This document shows positions 1 to 7,549 of a stretch of 33,501 nt of DNA, in pieces. Under the pieces are notes generated by a model. That model ran no database searches. It was not told where the DNA came from and worked only from the letters and a program-made list of their open reading frames with translations. Source of the stretch: Deltaproteobacteria bacterium. Lineage in GTDB: Bacteria > Desulfobacterota > DSM-4660 > Desulfatiglandales > Desulfatiglandaceae. A program made the position numbers and the translations under genes. The stretch lies in NCBI GenBank assembly GCA_019307945.1, contig JAFDIS010000097.1, forward strand, positions 1-33,501, given 5' to 3'. Each line of letters opens with the position of its first letter. Position 1 is the first letter of the stretch.

Positions 1-1
1 G

Positions 2-97
2 AGGCTTAAGCTGTCCGTCTCAGCGGTTTCCCAGTCCGTGGAGCGGGGGGCAAGGATTGCAGAGGAGAAGTCCTATCGTTTCCCGCATGAAACTTGA
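2..97 (+). CDS. C-terminal tail of IS200-like/REP-associated transposase (cut by window edge)
   Basis: The frame is open from the first bases to a TGA at 95-97 and encodes 31 residues. They include LSVSAVSQSVERGARIAEEK, which reads as a small helix-turn-helix followed by a basic tail. This resembles the DnaA-like or HTH C-terminus of the long IS200-like (Y1, HUH) transposases known as REP-associated tyrosine transposases, which are common in Desulfobacterota. The catalytic tyrosine and HUH motif would lie to the left of the window and cannot be seen. It sits about 130 bases before a truncated acyl-CoA dehydrogenase, so a rearrangement here is plausible. The family call rests on one short motif. 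Confidence 0.5.
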   Translation, partial: RLKLSVSAVSQSVERGARIAEEKSYRFPHET

Positions 98-228
98 AAT
101 ATGAAGAACGTCCCTTTTCCCGCGTCCCCTTTTCCCGGCAGGCCCCTTCGCTGCCGAACCGGGTTTCCAACTCGGAGAGATTCCTCATGATAATCTTCCA
201 TGAGCCGAAATACTATATGTTGTGGTAA

Positions 229-561
229 CGCCAGTCAAGTGGATACCCCAGTTTCCAGAATACCCGGTTCAAGCTCGCGGAAATGGCCATGAACGTGGAA
301 ATCATGCGGACCTATACCTATCGGGTGGCCTGGCTCTATGACCAGGGGAAAAAGATCCACAAGGAGGCGGCCATGGTCAAGCTCTTCACCGCCGAGACCT
401 TGCAGGGGATCTTATCCAGCGCCATGCCGATCCACGGGGGCTACGGGTACATGATGGAATATCCCATCCAGCGATTCCGGTGGGACGGCCGTCTCTTTAC
501 CATCACTGAAGGGACCTCTGAGATCCAGCGGCTGATCATCGCCCGCGAACTGGATCTCTAA
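229..561 (+). pseudogene. Acyl-CoA dehydrogenase, only the C-terminal third remains
   Basis: The open frame starts after a TAA at 226-228. Recognisable homology begins near 250 with SFQNTRFKLAEMA, the start of the C-terminal helical domain of acyl-CoA dehydrogenases, and runs to their normal end. It keeps IHGGYGY, the FRWDGR stretch that corresponds to the family RxxRD segment, and EGTSEIQR, which carries the catalytic glutamate of many members. About 105 residues remain of a usual 380 or so; the N-terminal and beta-barrel domains that bind substrate and FAD are absent. The first ATG (283) lies inside the conserved helix, and no convincing ribosome-binding site precedes it. This is therefore a 5'-truncated remnant rather than a small gene. 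It points towards the convergent dctM gene, with about 50 bases between them. Confidence 0.8.
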
Positions 562-614
562 GGAGGGCCGTCCTCATCTCTTCAAGGGCTCAACGCAAGG
601 GACTTTTTACCCCA

Positions 615-1928
615 TCACCACTTCATGGTCCCGGGCAGCCACAAGGCAAGCTGGGGGTAAAACATCACCAGGATCAGGCAGAAGAGCTGGCAGAAGACAA
701 AGGGGATGACCGACCGGTACACATCCGCCATCCTCACGCCCTCCGGGACAATGGCCTTCATGTAAAAGAGGTTGAAACCAAAGGGGGGTGTGATATAGGC
801 CATCTCCGCATTGATGATAAACAAGACCCCGAACCAGACCGGATCGAATCCCAGGCTGATAATAACGGGGACAAAGACCGGTGCCGTGATCATCACCATG
901 CCCGCCGGGTCCATCAACATGCCCAGGATGATATAGATGAACTCCATGATGGCCACAAAGGCAAGGGGGGAGATATCCAATCCGTGGACCAGGTTCATCA
1001 TGAACTGTGATGCCCCGCATCCGATATAGATGGAGGTGAAGCACTTGGCCCCGATTACAATCCAGATGCACATGCATGTGACGTTAAAGGTCCGCAGGGT
1101 GGCCGTCCTGAGGTTGGCCCAGGTGAGACGTCCCCTTATGGCGCAGCACAAAAGGCTGCCCGCGGCCCCTATGGCCGAGGCCTCCGTGGGCGTACACACA
1201 CCCGTGTAGATCACCCCCAGCACCGCTGAGATGAGCAGGATGGGCAGGACAAGGCCCTTTAAGGAGATGAGTTTTTCCCTCCAACTGAAGCGTTCCGCCT
1301 CACTCGGCGGCGGGGCCAGATGGGGCTGAATGATACATCGCAGGGTGATGTAGAAGATAAATATACAGGCCAGTATAAGGCCCGGCAGCATCCCCCCGAT
1401 AAAGAGCTTGCCCACAGAGGCCCCGGTGATGGAGCCGTAAAGGATGGCGATCACGCTGGGGGGGATGAGAATACCCAGTGCCCCACCCGCGGAGACCGTG
1501 CCGATGGCGAGGTCCTTATGGTAGCCCCGTTTCAACATGGAGGGAATGGCGATGAGTCCCATGGTCACCGTAGCCACCCCACTGATCCCGGCCATGGCCG
1601 CAAAAACCGTACAGATGAGCACGGTGCCCGATGCCAGGCCCCCGGGAATACGCTGGAACCACCGATACATCATTTCATAGAGATCATCGGCAAGACCCGA
1701 GACCTCCAGCATATTGCCCATGAGGACAAAGAGGGGCACCGCGGCAAGGATGAAATTACTCCCGTCCGCATGGACCGCAGAGGGAATCACCAGCAGGCTC
1801 TTGGGCCCCCAGAGCAGATAGCTGTAAAGGATCGCCACGCCGCCCAGACTGAAGGCGATCGGAAGGCCGAGGAGCAGCAAAATAATGAGTGTGGCAAAAA
1901 AGCAAACCGTGAGCAGCCAGAGTTCCAC
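615..1928 (-). CDS. dctM: TRAP transporter large permease (DctM family)
   Basis: The product is 437 residues, the usual length for the 12-13-helix membrane subunit of tripartite ATP-independent periplasmic transporters. Hydrophobic segments cover almost the whole chain. Family motifs include AVPLFVLMGNML (63-74), AGISGVATVTMG and GALGILIPPS (149-158). The subunit carries the translocation path and uses an ion gradient to import a substrate delivered by the periplasmic DctP protein. It is the last gene of a dctP-dctQ-dctM operon, with 14 bases after dctQ. The transported compound cannot be read from the sequence; organic acids are the family norm. Confidence 0.95.
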   Translation of the reverse strand: MELWLLTVCFFATLIILLLLGLPIAFSLGGVAILYSYLLWGPKSLLVIPSAVHADGSNFILAAVPLFVLMGNMLEVSGLADDLYEMMYRWFQRIPGGLASGTVLICTVFAAMAGISGVATVTMGLIAIPSMLKRGYHKDLAIGTVSAGGALGILIPPSVIAILYGSITGASVGKLFIGGMLPGLILACIFIFYITLRCIIQPHLAPPPSEAERFSWREKLISLKGLVLPILLISAVLGVIYTGVCTPTEASAIGAAGSLLCCAIRGRLTWANLRTATLRTFNVTCMCIWIVIGAKCFTSIYIGCGASQFMMNLVHGLDISPLAFVAIMEFIYIILGMLMDPAGMVMITAPVFVPVIISLGFDPVWFGVLFIINAEMAYITPPFGFNLFYMKAIVPEGVRMADVYRSVIPFVFCQLFCLILVMFYPQLALWLPGTMKW

Positions 1929-1942
1929 GCGAACCTCCTCGA

Positions 1943-2497
1943 TTAACTCCTCAGTCCCCCCTCCCCCTTGACGACCTTACTCTCGAGGGAATTTCGTCCG
2001 GTTACAGCCACCACCAAATCGCGGATCCACTTGGCCAGGGCCTGACACCCCAACAGGATTCCCGCAATGGGAATCAACATGAGGACCGGCCACATGAGGT
2101 ACTCCCATGCACTGTCGCTGCTGGTCTCCTGGATGAGAAAGGATTCCCAGAACACGGCACCGCCGTATTTGACCACCACAAAGCAAAAGGCGAGGACAAA
2201 GAGGTAGGTGAAGACATCCACCAGGGCCTTGACCCTGCGAGGAAAGGCCAGATATAAAATATCCACCTTTACGTGCCCGCCGTGGAGGAGACAGTAACCT
2301 CCTCCCAGGCAGACAATGGCCAGCAAGAGGATCTTGTTCAGATCCATTCCCCAAAGGGTGGGATTGTTGAAGACATACCTCATGAACGTATCATAGAGGA
2401 CAGCGCCCATCAAAAGGAGGATGAGAAAACCGAATATCCTGCCCATCCACTCATTGACGATGTCAATCACATGGAGGATCTTGCCTAGCACGCCCAT
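1943..2497 (-). CDS. dctQ: TRAP transporter small permease (DctQ family)
   Basis: The product is a membrane protein of 184 residues with four hydrophobic helices, beginning MGVLGKILHVIDIVNEWMGR, a typical DctQ N-terminus. DctQ pairs with DctM to form the membrane complex. I chose the ATG at 2497 because it follows GAGGGG at a good distance; an in-frame ATG at 2554 would add 19 polar residues and lacks a ribosome-binding site. The gene lies between dctP and dctM on the same strand and is read with them. The conserved WGMDLNKILL and GGGYCLLHGGHVKVD segments support the assignment. The tail after the last helix is short and basic/acidic. Confidence 0.92.
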   Translation of the reverse strand: MGVLGKILHVIDIVNEWMGRIFGFLILLLMGAVLYDTFMRYVFNNPTLWGMDLNKILLLAIVCLGGGYCLLHGGHVKVDILYLAFPRRVKALVDVFTYLFVLAFCFVVVKYGGAVFWESFLIQETSSDSAWEYLMWPVLMLIPIAGILLGCQALAKWIRDLVVAVTGRNSLESKVVKGEGGLRS

Positions 2498-2557
2498 TTT
2501 CCACCCCTCAAGTAATGAGGAGGCCCTGTCAACCTCCCCTTGCATTCGCCGCATTTT

Positions 2558-3622
2558 CTAAAAAGTCTTGGCCTTTTTGAGCAGTTCTTCCAGCTTGGCG
2601 CAATCCGCGCTCCTCTTTTTGTAGGACTCCCAGACGGGTTGACTGAGCTCGAGGAATTCCTCAATGGCCTCAGGTGAAAAATCTATCATCTTGGCCCCGA
2701 AATCCTTGGGGCCATGCTCGCGCACATATTTATCCACGGCCGGACCCCTCACGTCGTAACACCACTCGGACCATTTCCTGGCCTGCTCATTGAGGAGGTC
2801 TTTGTAAGCCTGGGGAAGTTTCCTGTAGGCTTCCTGGTTCACGATCATGGATATTTGCAGGGGAGCGGAAAGACCGGGCCAGGTGGCGTACTTGGCCACC
2901 TCGAAGAGTTTGTAGGTAATGCCTGCATAGGCGGGGTAAAGGGTCCCCTCGATGGTCCCCCTCTGAAGGGCGATGTAGATCTCGGAGGGCTCGGTTTTCA
3001 CCGGTACCCCTCCCCAGAGCTTGAGGGCCTTGGCCATCATGCCTGTAGCCCTGACCTTCTTCCCCTCCAGATCGGCCGGTCGATGACAGGGAAAGGTGAG
3101 AATCATGTTGTATTGGGCCACCTCTGTGTCCGCCAGGAGGTAAACCCCGTGTTTGGCATAGTTTCTTCTAAGAATCTCCAGCCAGTTGGTTTCCCACACC
3201 ATTTTTTTGGCCTGCTGATAGCTGACCATGTACCCGGGAAGACCGAATTGAACCGCCGCCTCCGGGAACTTTCCTCCCCAATAGAGGGGAGCGGCCCAGG
3301 CCATTTCAATGGCTCCGGTGCCCACAGCGTTAAAGAGCTCTCGGGTCTTGAACAGGGCCCCTGAGGGAAAGACCTGGATGTTGAAGCGCCCGTTGCTTGC
3401 CTTCTTGACCATCTCGGCGAGCTTGACGGCCTGTCCATAGGCCCCCGGAACCCCAGGAAAAAGCTCTTCAGGAGGGGGGTAGGCAGATTGGAGCCGCCAG
3501 TTGACCTGGGGAAGGTCGGAGAGGTCTGCACTAAGGGCCGGGGCGGTAAAAGAAATGATGAGACCGCAGAGAAAAATAAAAAGGGCTGCCGTGGAAAAGT
3601 GCCACATTTTTTTCACCATCAT
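2558..3622 (-). CDS. dctP: TRAP transporter periplasmic solute-binding protein (DctP family)
   Basis: The product is 354 residues from the chosen ATG at 3622, which follows TGGAGG with a six-base gap. It starts MMVKKMWHF and continues with a hydrophobic stretch ending APALSA, a clear Sec signal peptide. ATGs at 3658 and 3652 would put a charged extension before it. The mature part has DctP features: NGRFNIQVFPSGALF, EMAWAAPLYWGGKFPEAAVQ, the LEGKKVRATG segment that contains the ligand-clasping arginine, and EPSEIYIALQRGTIEG. The protein captures the substrate in the periplasm and hands it to DctQM, encoded just downstream. A promoter-like site lies 80 bases upstream. The substrate is unknown. 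Confidence 0.94.
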   Translation of the reverse strand: MMVKKMWHFSTAALFIFLCGLIISFTAPALSADLSDLPQVNWRLQSAYPPPEELFPGVPGAYGQAVKLAEMVKKASNGRFNIQVFPSGALFKTRELFNAVGTGAIEMAWAAPLYWGGKFPEAAVQFGLPGYMVSYQQAKKMVWETNWLEILRRNYAKHGVYLLADTEVAQYNMILTFPCHRPADLEGKKVRATGMMAKALKLWGGVPVKTEPSEIYIALQRGTIEGTLYPAYAGITYKLFEVAKYATWPGLSAPLQISMIVNQEAYRKLPQAYKDLLNEQARKWSEWCYDVRGPAVDKYVREHGPKDFGAKMIDFSPEAIEEFLELSQPVWESYKKRSADCAKLEELLKKAKTF

Positions 3623-3698
3623 TTTTTGCCTCCATGCCTTAAGGGTTTCCATAAACATCCTGCCTCCGGATAACCGGCAGGGGCCATTTGGAAACAAT

Positions 3699-3727
3699 AT
3701 TATATACATTTTGCGAGACTATGTCCC
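3699..3727 (-). promoter_or_regulatory. Candidate sigma-70 promoter of dctPQM
   Basis: On the minus strand a perfect TATAAT (3699-3704) sits 17 bases downstream of GGGACA (3722-3727), which matches the -35 consensus in its last four bases. A perfect TTGACA at 3739-3744 lies slightly further upstream, 17 bases from a poor TAGTCT. Either pair would start transcription before the dctP ATG and leave a leader of roughly 60-90 bases. Confidence 0.5.
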
Positions 3728-3953
3728 GGGCCATCATATGTCAACCCCGTTGTTGCATAAGGGGCGCTCAAGGATTCTGCACCTTTAAATTTGGAATTCA
3801 CTAATAGGGATACCCGGACCTTGGATGTAAAATGGCATAAGTTTCTGTTCTTACTGCAGTTATCTGTCTAGACCGAAGTTCCTGACGAAGAAAATCGCAA
3901 CCTATTGATATTATGGTTTATATTTGAAAATCAATTTGTCTCTACCGGGCACA

Positions 3954-4559
3954 TCACAATCTCACACGGAGGAGCTTTAGCACTTTTTGCTGCGTTGGTG
4001 TCGGCACAGTGGTTTTGTCAAAGGCCGGAGCGCCGGGGAGCCGGGGTTGCACGCGGTTTTTGCAAATGGCGGCCAGGTCCTTTAGCAAGGTCCTGAAACT
4101 GTGTACCGGGAGATTGTCCTTGGTCCGTTTCCGGCGGGCCTTCCTGCCTGGCGGCAGACAGGGGCCTTTGCGGAACCTGATCTTTATCTTTGCGCAGGGG
4201 CAACCACAGAGCTCCGGCTCGCCTGCGCTCCTTGAGGATCATCATCGTCAAAAAGGATGGGTGCCGGAGCTTGACGCATGTGCCATTGCACATAGTAGGC
4301 CGGCATGCATAAGAATACATGAGCACGAACTCGACGCTCCAGGCGATGATGAATAGGACGAACCTTCAGATCGATGGACTTGAAACAACGAAAGCTGAAG
4401 CGAACCACTATCCACGAGTTTACGAATCCGGGAAGAGCGAAGCGCTGTTATCCACTCAAGACCCTTGACAGGACGAATCTCCTCAGACCCTTGACAGGAC
4501 GAATCTCCTCCCGGATCCCGGCCTCCGTGATAAGCCCCCGGTCCCCGACCAATGGGTCA
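3954..4559 (-). pseudogene. Degenerate IS1634-type (IS4-superfamily DDE) transposase
   Basis: Pieces of one transposase appear in order on the minus strand but in different frames. First comes VGDRGLITEAGIREEIRP, then EWITALRSSRIRKLVDSGSL, a middle segment. Without a gap the sequence then jumps to FRCFKSIDLKVRPIHHR and RVRAHVFLCMPAYYVQWHMR, the C-terminal region, so roughly 150 or more residues have been deleted between them. A frame change near 4150-4195 follows, and then ARRKRTKDNLPVHSF and FDKTTVPTPTQQKVL run to the natural stop at 3954. The N-terminal third is missing. A 26-bp tandem duplication (4460-4511) causes another frameshift. Terminal inverted repeats were not recognised. The relation to this transposase type is strong at motif level; the IS family name is from memory. 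Confidence 0.8.
4460..4511. repeat. Perfect 26-bp tandem duplication
   Basis: The unit beginning AGACCCTTGACAGGACG occupies 4460-4485 and is repeated without change at 4486-4511. It lies inside the decayed transposase, in the codons for EEIRPVKG. Because 26 is not a multiple of three, it shifts the frame; removing one copy restores the run REEIRPVKGLEWITAL. Confidence 0.95.
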
Positions 4560-4699
4560 TGCGAGCCTCACCACCACGGAGCGGTACGTGTACAATATTT
4601 CGCAGGACGCCCGGTCCGCCGTGGACCGGATCTCGATGGACTTCGGACAAAAGGACACACGGAGGGACACACGGGACGGTGCAGATATTAGGTAAGTTA

Positions 4700-4777
4700 T
4701 GGCGTCCCCAACCGGATTTGAACCGGTGTTGCCGGCGTGAAAGGCCGGTGTCCTGGACCTGGCTAGACGATGGGGAC
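4700..4777 (-). tRNA. tRNA-Glu (anticodon TTC)
   Basis: On the minus strand the sequence begins GTCCCCATCGTCTAG and ends GGGGACGCCA, which forms a seven-base-pair acceptor stem with an encoded CCA. The anticodon arm is CCGGC, loop CTTTCAC, GCCGG, giving anticodon TTC. The T arm is ACCGG, TTCAAAT, CCGGT. Start, end and D-arm follow other bacterial tRNA-Glu genes closely. It is 78 bases with CCA. No terminator is evident after it. Confidence 0.97.
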
Positions 4778-4922
4778 GCGAAAAATCTCTGTTTGCCGCG
4801 TTGTTTGGTCACCGCCGGGGCATTCACCCCCGAGAGGGTCCTATGAAATTTTCAGTTTCAGGTATGCCATCGCTTGCAATAGATCCCGGAGTTGTCCCGG
4901 CCGGAGCGCAGGGATGTCCGTA

Positions 4923-4949
4923 GATCCCGGCTGCACGATGGAGACGCGA
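4923..4949 (-). other. Partial, degenerate copy of the tRNA-Glu 5' half
   Basis: On the minus strand TCGCGTCTCCATCGT matches the start of the neighbouring tRNA-Glu and its four upstream bases (TCGCGTCCCCATCGT) at 14 of 15 positions, and the following GCAGCC resembles CTAGCC. The likeness fades after about 27 bases and no cloverleaf can be completed. It lies between tRNA-Lys and tRNA-Glu. It could be a decayed tRNA copy or a footprint of recombination at the tRNA. Confidence 0.45.
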
Positions 4950-5019
4950 TGCACACCCCGGCCCACCGCACTTTTCATGGCCGGCCGACGGGGTGTCGCC
5001 GCGGGAGCCCTGCTTTATT

Positions 5020-5096
5020 TGGTGGGCCGTGCGAGAATCGAACTCACGACCAACGGATTAAAAGTCCGCTGCTCTACCTAACTGAGCTAACGGCCC
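5020..5096 (-). tRNA. tRNA-Lys (anticodon TTT)
   Basis: The minus strand reads GGGCCGTTAGCTCAGTTAGG and continues to ACGGCCC plus ACCA. The acceptor stem GGGCCGT/ACGGCCC is perfect. The anticodon stem-loop is GCGGA, CTTTTAA, TCCGT, giving TTT. The T arm is CGTGA, GTTCGAT, TCTCG with wobble pairing. CCA is encoded. A sigma-70 promoter lies 17 bases upstream. Confidence 0.97.
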
Positions 5097-5112
5097 GAAT
5101 CAAAAAACAATT

Positions 5113-5141
5113 CTTATACCAGTCGACAAGGAGAAAGTCAA
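5113..5141 (-). promoter_or_regulatory. Strong sigma-70 promoter for tRNA-Lys
   Basis: The minus strand has TTGACT (5136-5141), a spacer of exactly 17 bases, then TATAAG (5113-5118), with the mature tRNA starting 17 bases further on. This is a compact stable-RNA promoter. It may also drive the downstream tRNA-Glu. It begins nine bases below the stop codon of the radical-SAM gene. Confidence 0.75.
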
Positions 5142-5149
5142 ACCAAATC

Positions 5150-6232
5150 TCAACCCGCACCGCCCTGTCTCAGGTACTTCTCCCGGCCCGGTAAAAGACC
5201 CTCCAGGATCAGGGCCGTCTCCTCGTCATTGGGCCGGTAAGGGTAATTCCACTGCCGTACGTCCGGGAGGCAATTGCCGAAGGGTCGGTTGCAGGCCACC
5301 TTGCCGTCAGGCCCAAGGCATCCCGTGGTCATGAACGGTTCGCCCAGACGGATCACGCTCTCCAGCAGATCCGAGGCCAAGCCGAAGTCGAGGATACGTC
5401 CTTCCTCATCAAAGCTCATTTCCTCGTGACTGCTTAGTCTCTCCTCGATCACATACCGGGCAAGTTGAATCCGCAAGTAGACGGGCCAGGGCGGCTGGGG
5501 CCTTTCCGCAAGGGCTGACCCCGTTTCAGCAAAAAAGGAGAACAGGTGAGACACCGCTCCCATATGGAAGAGGCGGTCCATGAGTCTGACCATTTCCTCC
5601 TCCGTCTCTCCCATGCCCACCATGAGGTGGGCTCCCACATTGAAAGGACCAAACACCTCCAGGCCCTGCTTCAGGATTTCCCAGTAGCGCGACCAGCGGT
5701 GGGGTCCCGATACCCCCTTGCCGCGATACTTTTCGAAAAGCCCCTCCGTGGCAAGGTCGAGCGCCACCCCGATCTTGTCCGCTCCGGCGTTCTTCATTGC
5801 AGAGAGGTCTCCGTCACGCAGGACAGTGGGGCTCACGAGGATTGAAACGGGGATGTCCGCTTCGGACCTCAGTCTCCTGGTCATCTCCAGCGTGTGGCCC
5901 GGGCACCGGCCGTTCGTGATCATGGAGATGCAGGCCCGGGTCACATAGGGGGGGCGTGCCCGGATCGCCTCGATGATCCGGTCCATGGAAAAAAGAGGCC
6001 AGTCCACGTGAATAAAACTCTTTTCCAGATATCGCCCCGGCCGTTTCCGGGCAAGGCCGCAGTAGGCGCAATTGGCGGCGCAGCCTTCTTCGTAGTGCAC
6101 CAGGAGGTTGACGCAGCGGTTCACCGCGCCCCGGTACATCCGGCCCCGGGAAAGCCCCAGGGACATGGCCGAGGCCAGGCTCACTTTGGCGTAATCCGGG
6201 CTCATTATTGCTGCTGATTCCCTTTTCATCAT
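5150..6232 (-). CDS. Radical-SAM protein, LipS1/LipS2-like lipoyl synthase candidate
   Basis: The product has 360 residues. CAANCAYC (C51, C55, C58) is the CX3CX2C cluster site of radical-SAM enzymes, in a BioB/HydE-like barrel. Near the C-terminus TTGCLGPDGKVACNRPFGNC adds three cysteines (305, 314, 321) that could hold an auxiliary iron-sulfur cluster, as needed by sulfur-inserting enzymes. It is the last gene of a run that includes a lipoate ligase (74 bases upstream) and a GcvH-like carrier. From the neighbours I infer that it inserts sulfur into protein-bound octanoyl groups, like LipS1/LipS2 of archaea and some bacteria. Classical LipA has a different N-terminal cysteine motif, not seen here. 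Only one such enzyme is present, whereas that pathway uses two. Start choice between 6232, 6229 and 6205 is open because no strong ribosome-binding site stands out. Confidence 0.65.
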   Translation of the reverse strand: MMKRESAAIMSPDYAKVSLASAMSLGLSRGRMYRGAVNRCVNLLVHYEEGCAANCAYCGLARKRPGRYLEKSFIHVDWPLFSMDRIIEAIRARPPYVTRACISMITNGRCPGHTLEMTRRLRSEADIPVSILVSPTVLRDGDLSAMKNAGADKIGVALDLATEGLFEKYRGKGVSGPHRWSRYWEILKQGLEVFGPFNVGAHLMVGMGETEEEMVRLMDRLFHMGAVSHLFSFFAETGSALAERPQPPWPVYLRIQLARYVIEERLSSHEEMSFDEEGRILDFGLASDLLESVIRLGEPFMTTGCLGPDGKVACNRPFGNCLPDVRQWNYPYRPNDEETALILEGLLPGREKYLRQGGAG

Positions 6233-6305
6233 TCTCGCCAGCAGCCCGGCGGCATGACGGGCTTCCCCCTTGCCTCGACAGCCGGGCCGCGGAGGAATGG
6301 CCGTG

Positions 6306-7373
6306 TCACAACCGCATCTGGTTTTCCTTGGCCAGAAGGATCGCGCGCGTGAGGGTGGGCACGTCCAGGCCGTGAATCATGTCTTCTTCCCACACGGAGG
6401 CCAGGTTTTCCCGGATCCGTTCTTCCCGGGCGGAGGTCCATTTCAGGGCGTTTTCCAGGCGGTGTACGTTCTCCGGCGTGGAAAAGAAATCCCCGGTGAT
6501 CACAACGTTCTCGATTGATGCCCCGGCGAGGGATAGATAAATCTCCAAAAGCCCCCCCCGCGTCTTTAGGCGGCCCACGCCCATTCTGGAGCGGGGATGC
6601 TTGTGCGAAAAGATCCAGTCTTCCCGGGTGTATCGTTCTTTGATGAACCGCTCGATGGAATCCCGTTCCCGGGCGCTGGGATGATCTTCGCGGAAACGGA
6701 TACCGAACCGCTCCTCAAAGGCCTCCTGGACCGCGTCCATGACCGTGGTCACGCCAATGGACCGTCCCAGTTCCTGCCGCACCGTGGTCATCCGCCGGCT
6801 GAAACAACTGTAACCCTTGTCACGCACCTTGATCAGGGGCGTGTTCATGATGTCCAGCATGAGAGGGACATCAAAGTCCACCAGGAGACTCGTGTGAAAA
6901 AGGAGGCATGCGCCCGTTTCGTTGGCGGCCGAGAGCCCCGCGATCTTTTTTCCTCCCACCTCGAGGTCGTTCTTCGGTTGAAACACGGCTCGGATGCCCA
7001 GGGTTTCCAGCGCCCGGATCAGGACGCCGCTCACAGTTCTGAAGATGCCCGAGATGCCGGGTTCGAATCCCGGCGTGTCCGCCCGGAACCCGAAGCCCAG
7101 GGCCACCACCTCCGGTCCCATGATCACGGTCCCCCCTCCCGTGCTGCGCCTGTTGAACTCGACGCCCCGTGCCCGGCATCGGTCCAGCTTGAGCGCCGCC
7201 TCGATGTCCTGGTACTTGCCCACGATCACCGAGGGCACAAACGTATAGAGGTGGAGTATGGGAGGCGAGTCTCCCTGGGCGACGGACCAGGGCAGTGTGT
7301 CGTCCACTGAAAGCCCCTCGGCCGTGGAGACGGATCGTTCCGTATTTCTGAAAAGACGCCAGTAGGTGCTCAT
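6306..7373 (-). CDS. Lipoate-protein ligase family protein with fused accessory domain
   Basis: The product has 355 residues. The LplA-type catalytic domain shows FNRRSTGGGTV (73-83), NDLEVGGKKIAGLSA (135-149; the lysine in KKIAG is the lipoyl-AMP contact) and FHTSLLVD. The histidine that usually follows GGG is replaced, giving GGGTVIMGPE. From about residue 260, RLKTRGGLLEIYLSLAG and later residues match the lipoate ligase accessory domain, so both parts are in one chain. It should adenylate lipoate or octanoate and transfer it to a carrier lysine, most simply the GcvH-like protein encoded 176 bases upstream. The gene precedes the radical-SAM gene. The intergenic leader (7374-7549) shows no feature, and the ribosome-binding site is weak. 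Confidence 0.82.
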   Translation of the reverse strand: MSTYWRLFRNTERSVSTAEGLSVDDTLPWSVAQGDSPPILHLYTFVPSVIVGKYQDIEAALKLDRCRARGVEFNRRSTGGGTVIMGPEVVALGFGFRADTPGFEPGISGIFRTVSGVLIRALETLGIRAVFQPKNDLEVGGKKIAGLSAANETGACLLFHTSLLVDFDVPLMLDIMNTPLIKVRDKGYSCFSRRMTTVRQELGRSIGVTTVMDAVQEAFEERFGIRFREDHPSARERDSIERFIKERYTREDWIFSHKHPRSRMGVGRLKTRGGLLEIYLSLAGASIENVVITGDFFSTPENVHRLENALKWTSAREERIRENLASVWEEDMIHGLDVPTLTRAILLAKENQMRL

Positions 7374-7549
7374 TGCCGGGACTTACGGCCGCCGGGGGGC
7401 TCGGCCCCGGGTATCTCAGCCGCTTGTTGAAAGACCACCGCTCTTGTCGGTACTGTGTTGGAATTGTGGATAAAATGCTCGATTACCATATGCAAACCCA
7501 CGCTTTTCAGCGCCCATATTCGCTTTGCCGGACGGTTTTCGATACCCTG

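Noticed and set aside
2498-2554. N-terminal extension of DctQ from the ATG at 2554
   Set aside because: The extra residues are unlike the family and the good ribosome-binding site lies before the ATG at 2497.
4483-5194. Several open frames across the tRNA region
   Set aside because: They run through tRNA genes and repeats and have no recognisable product.
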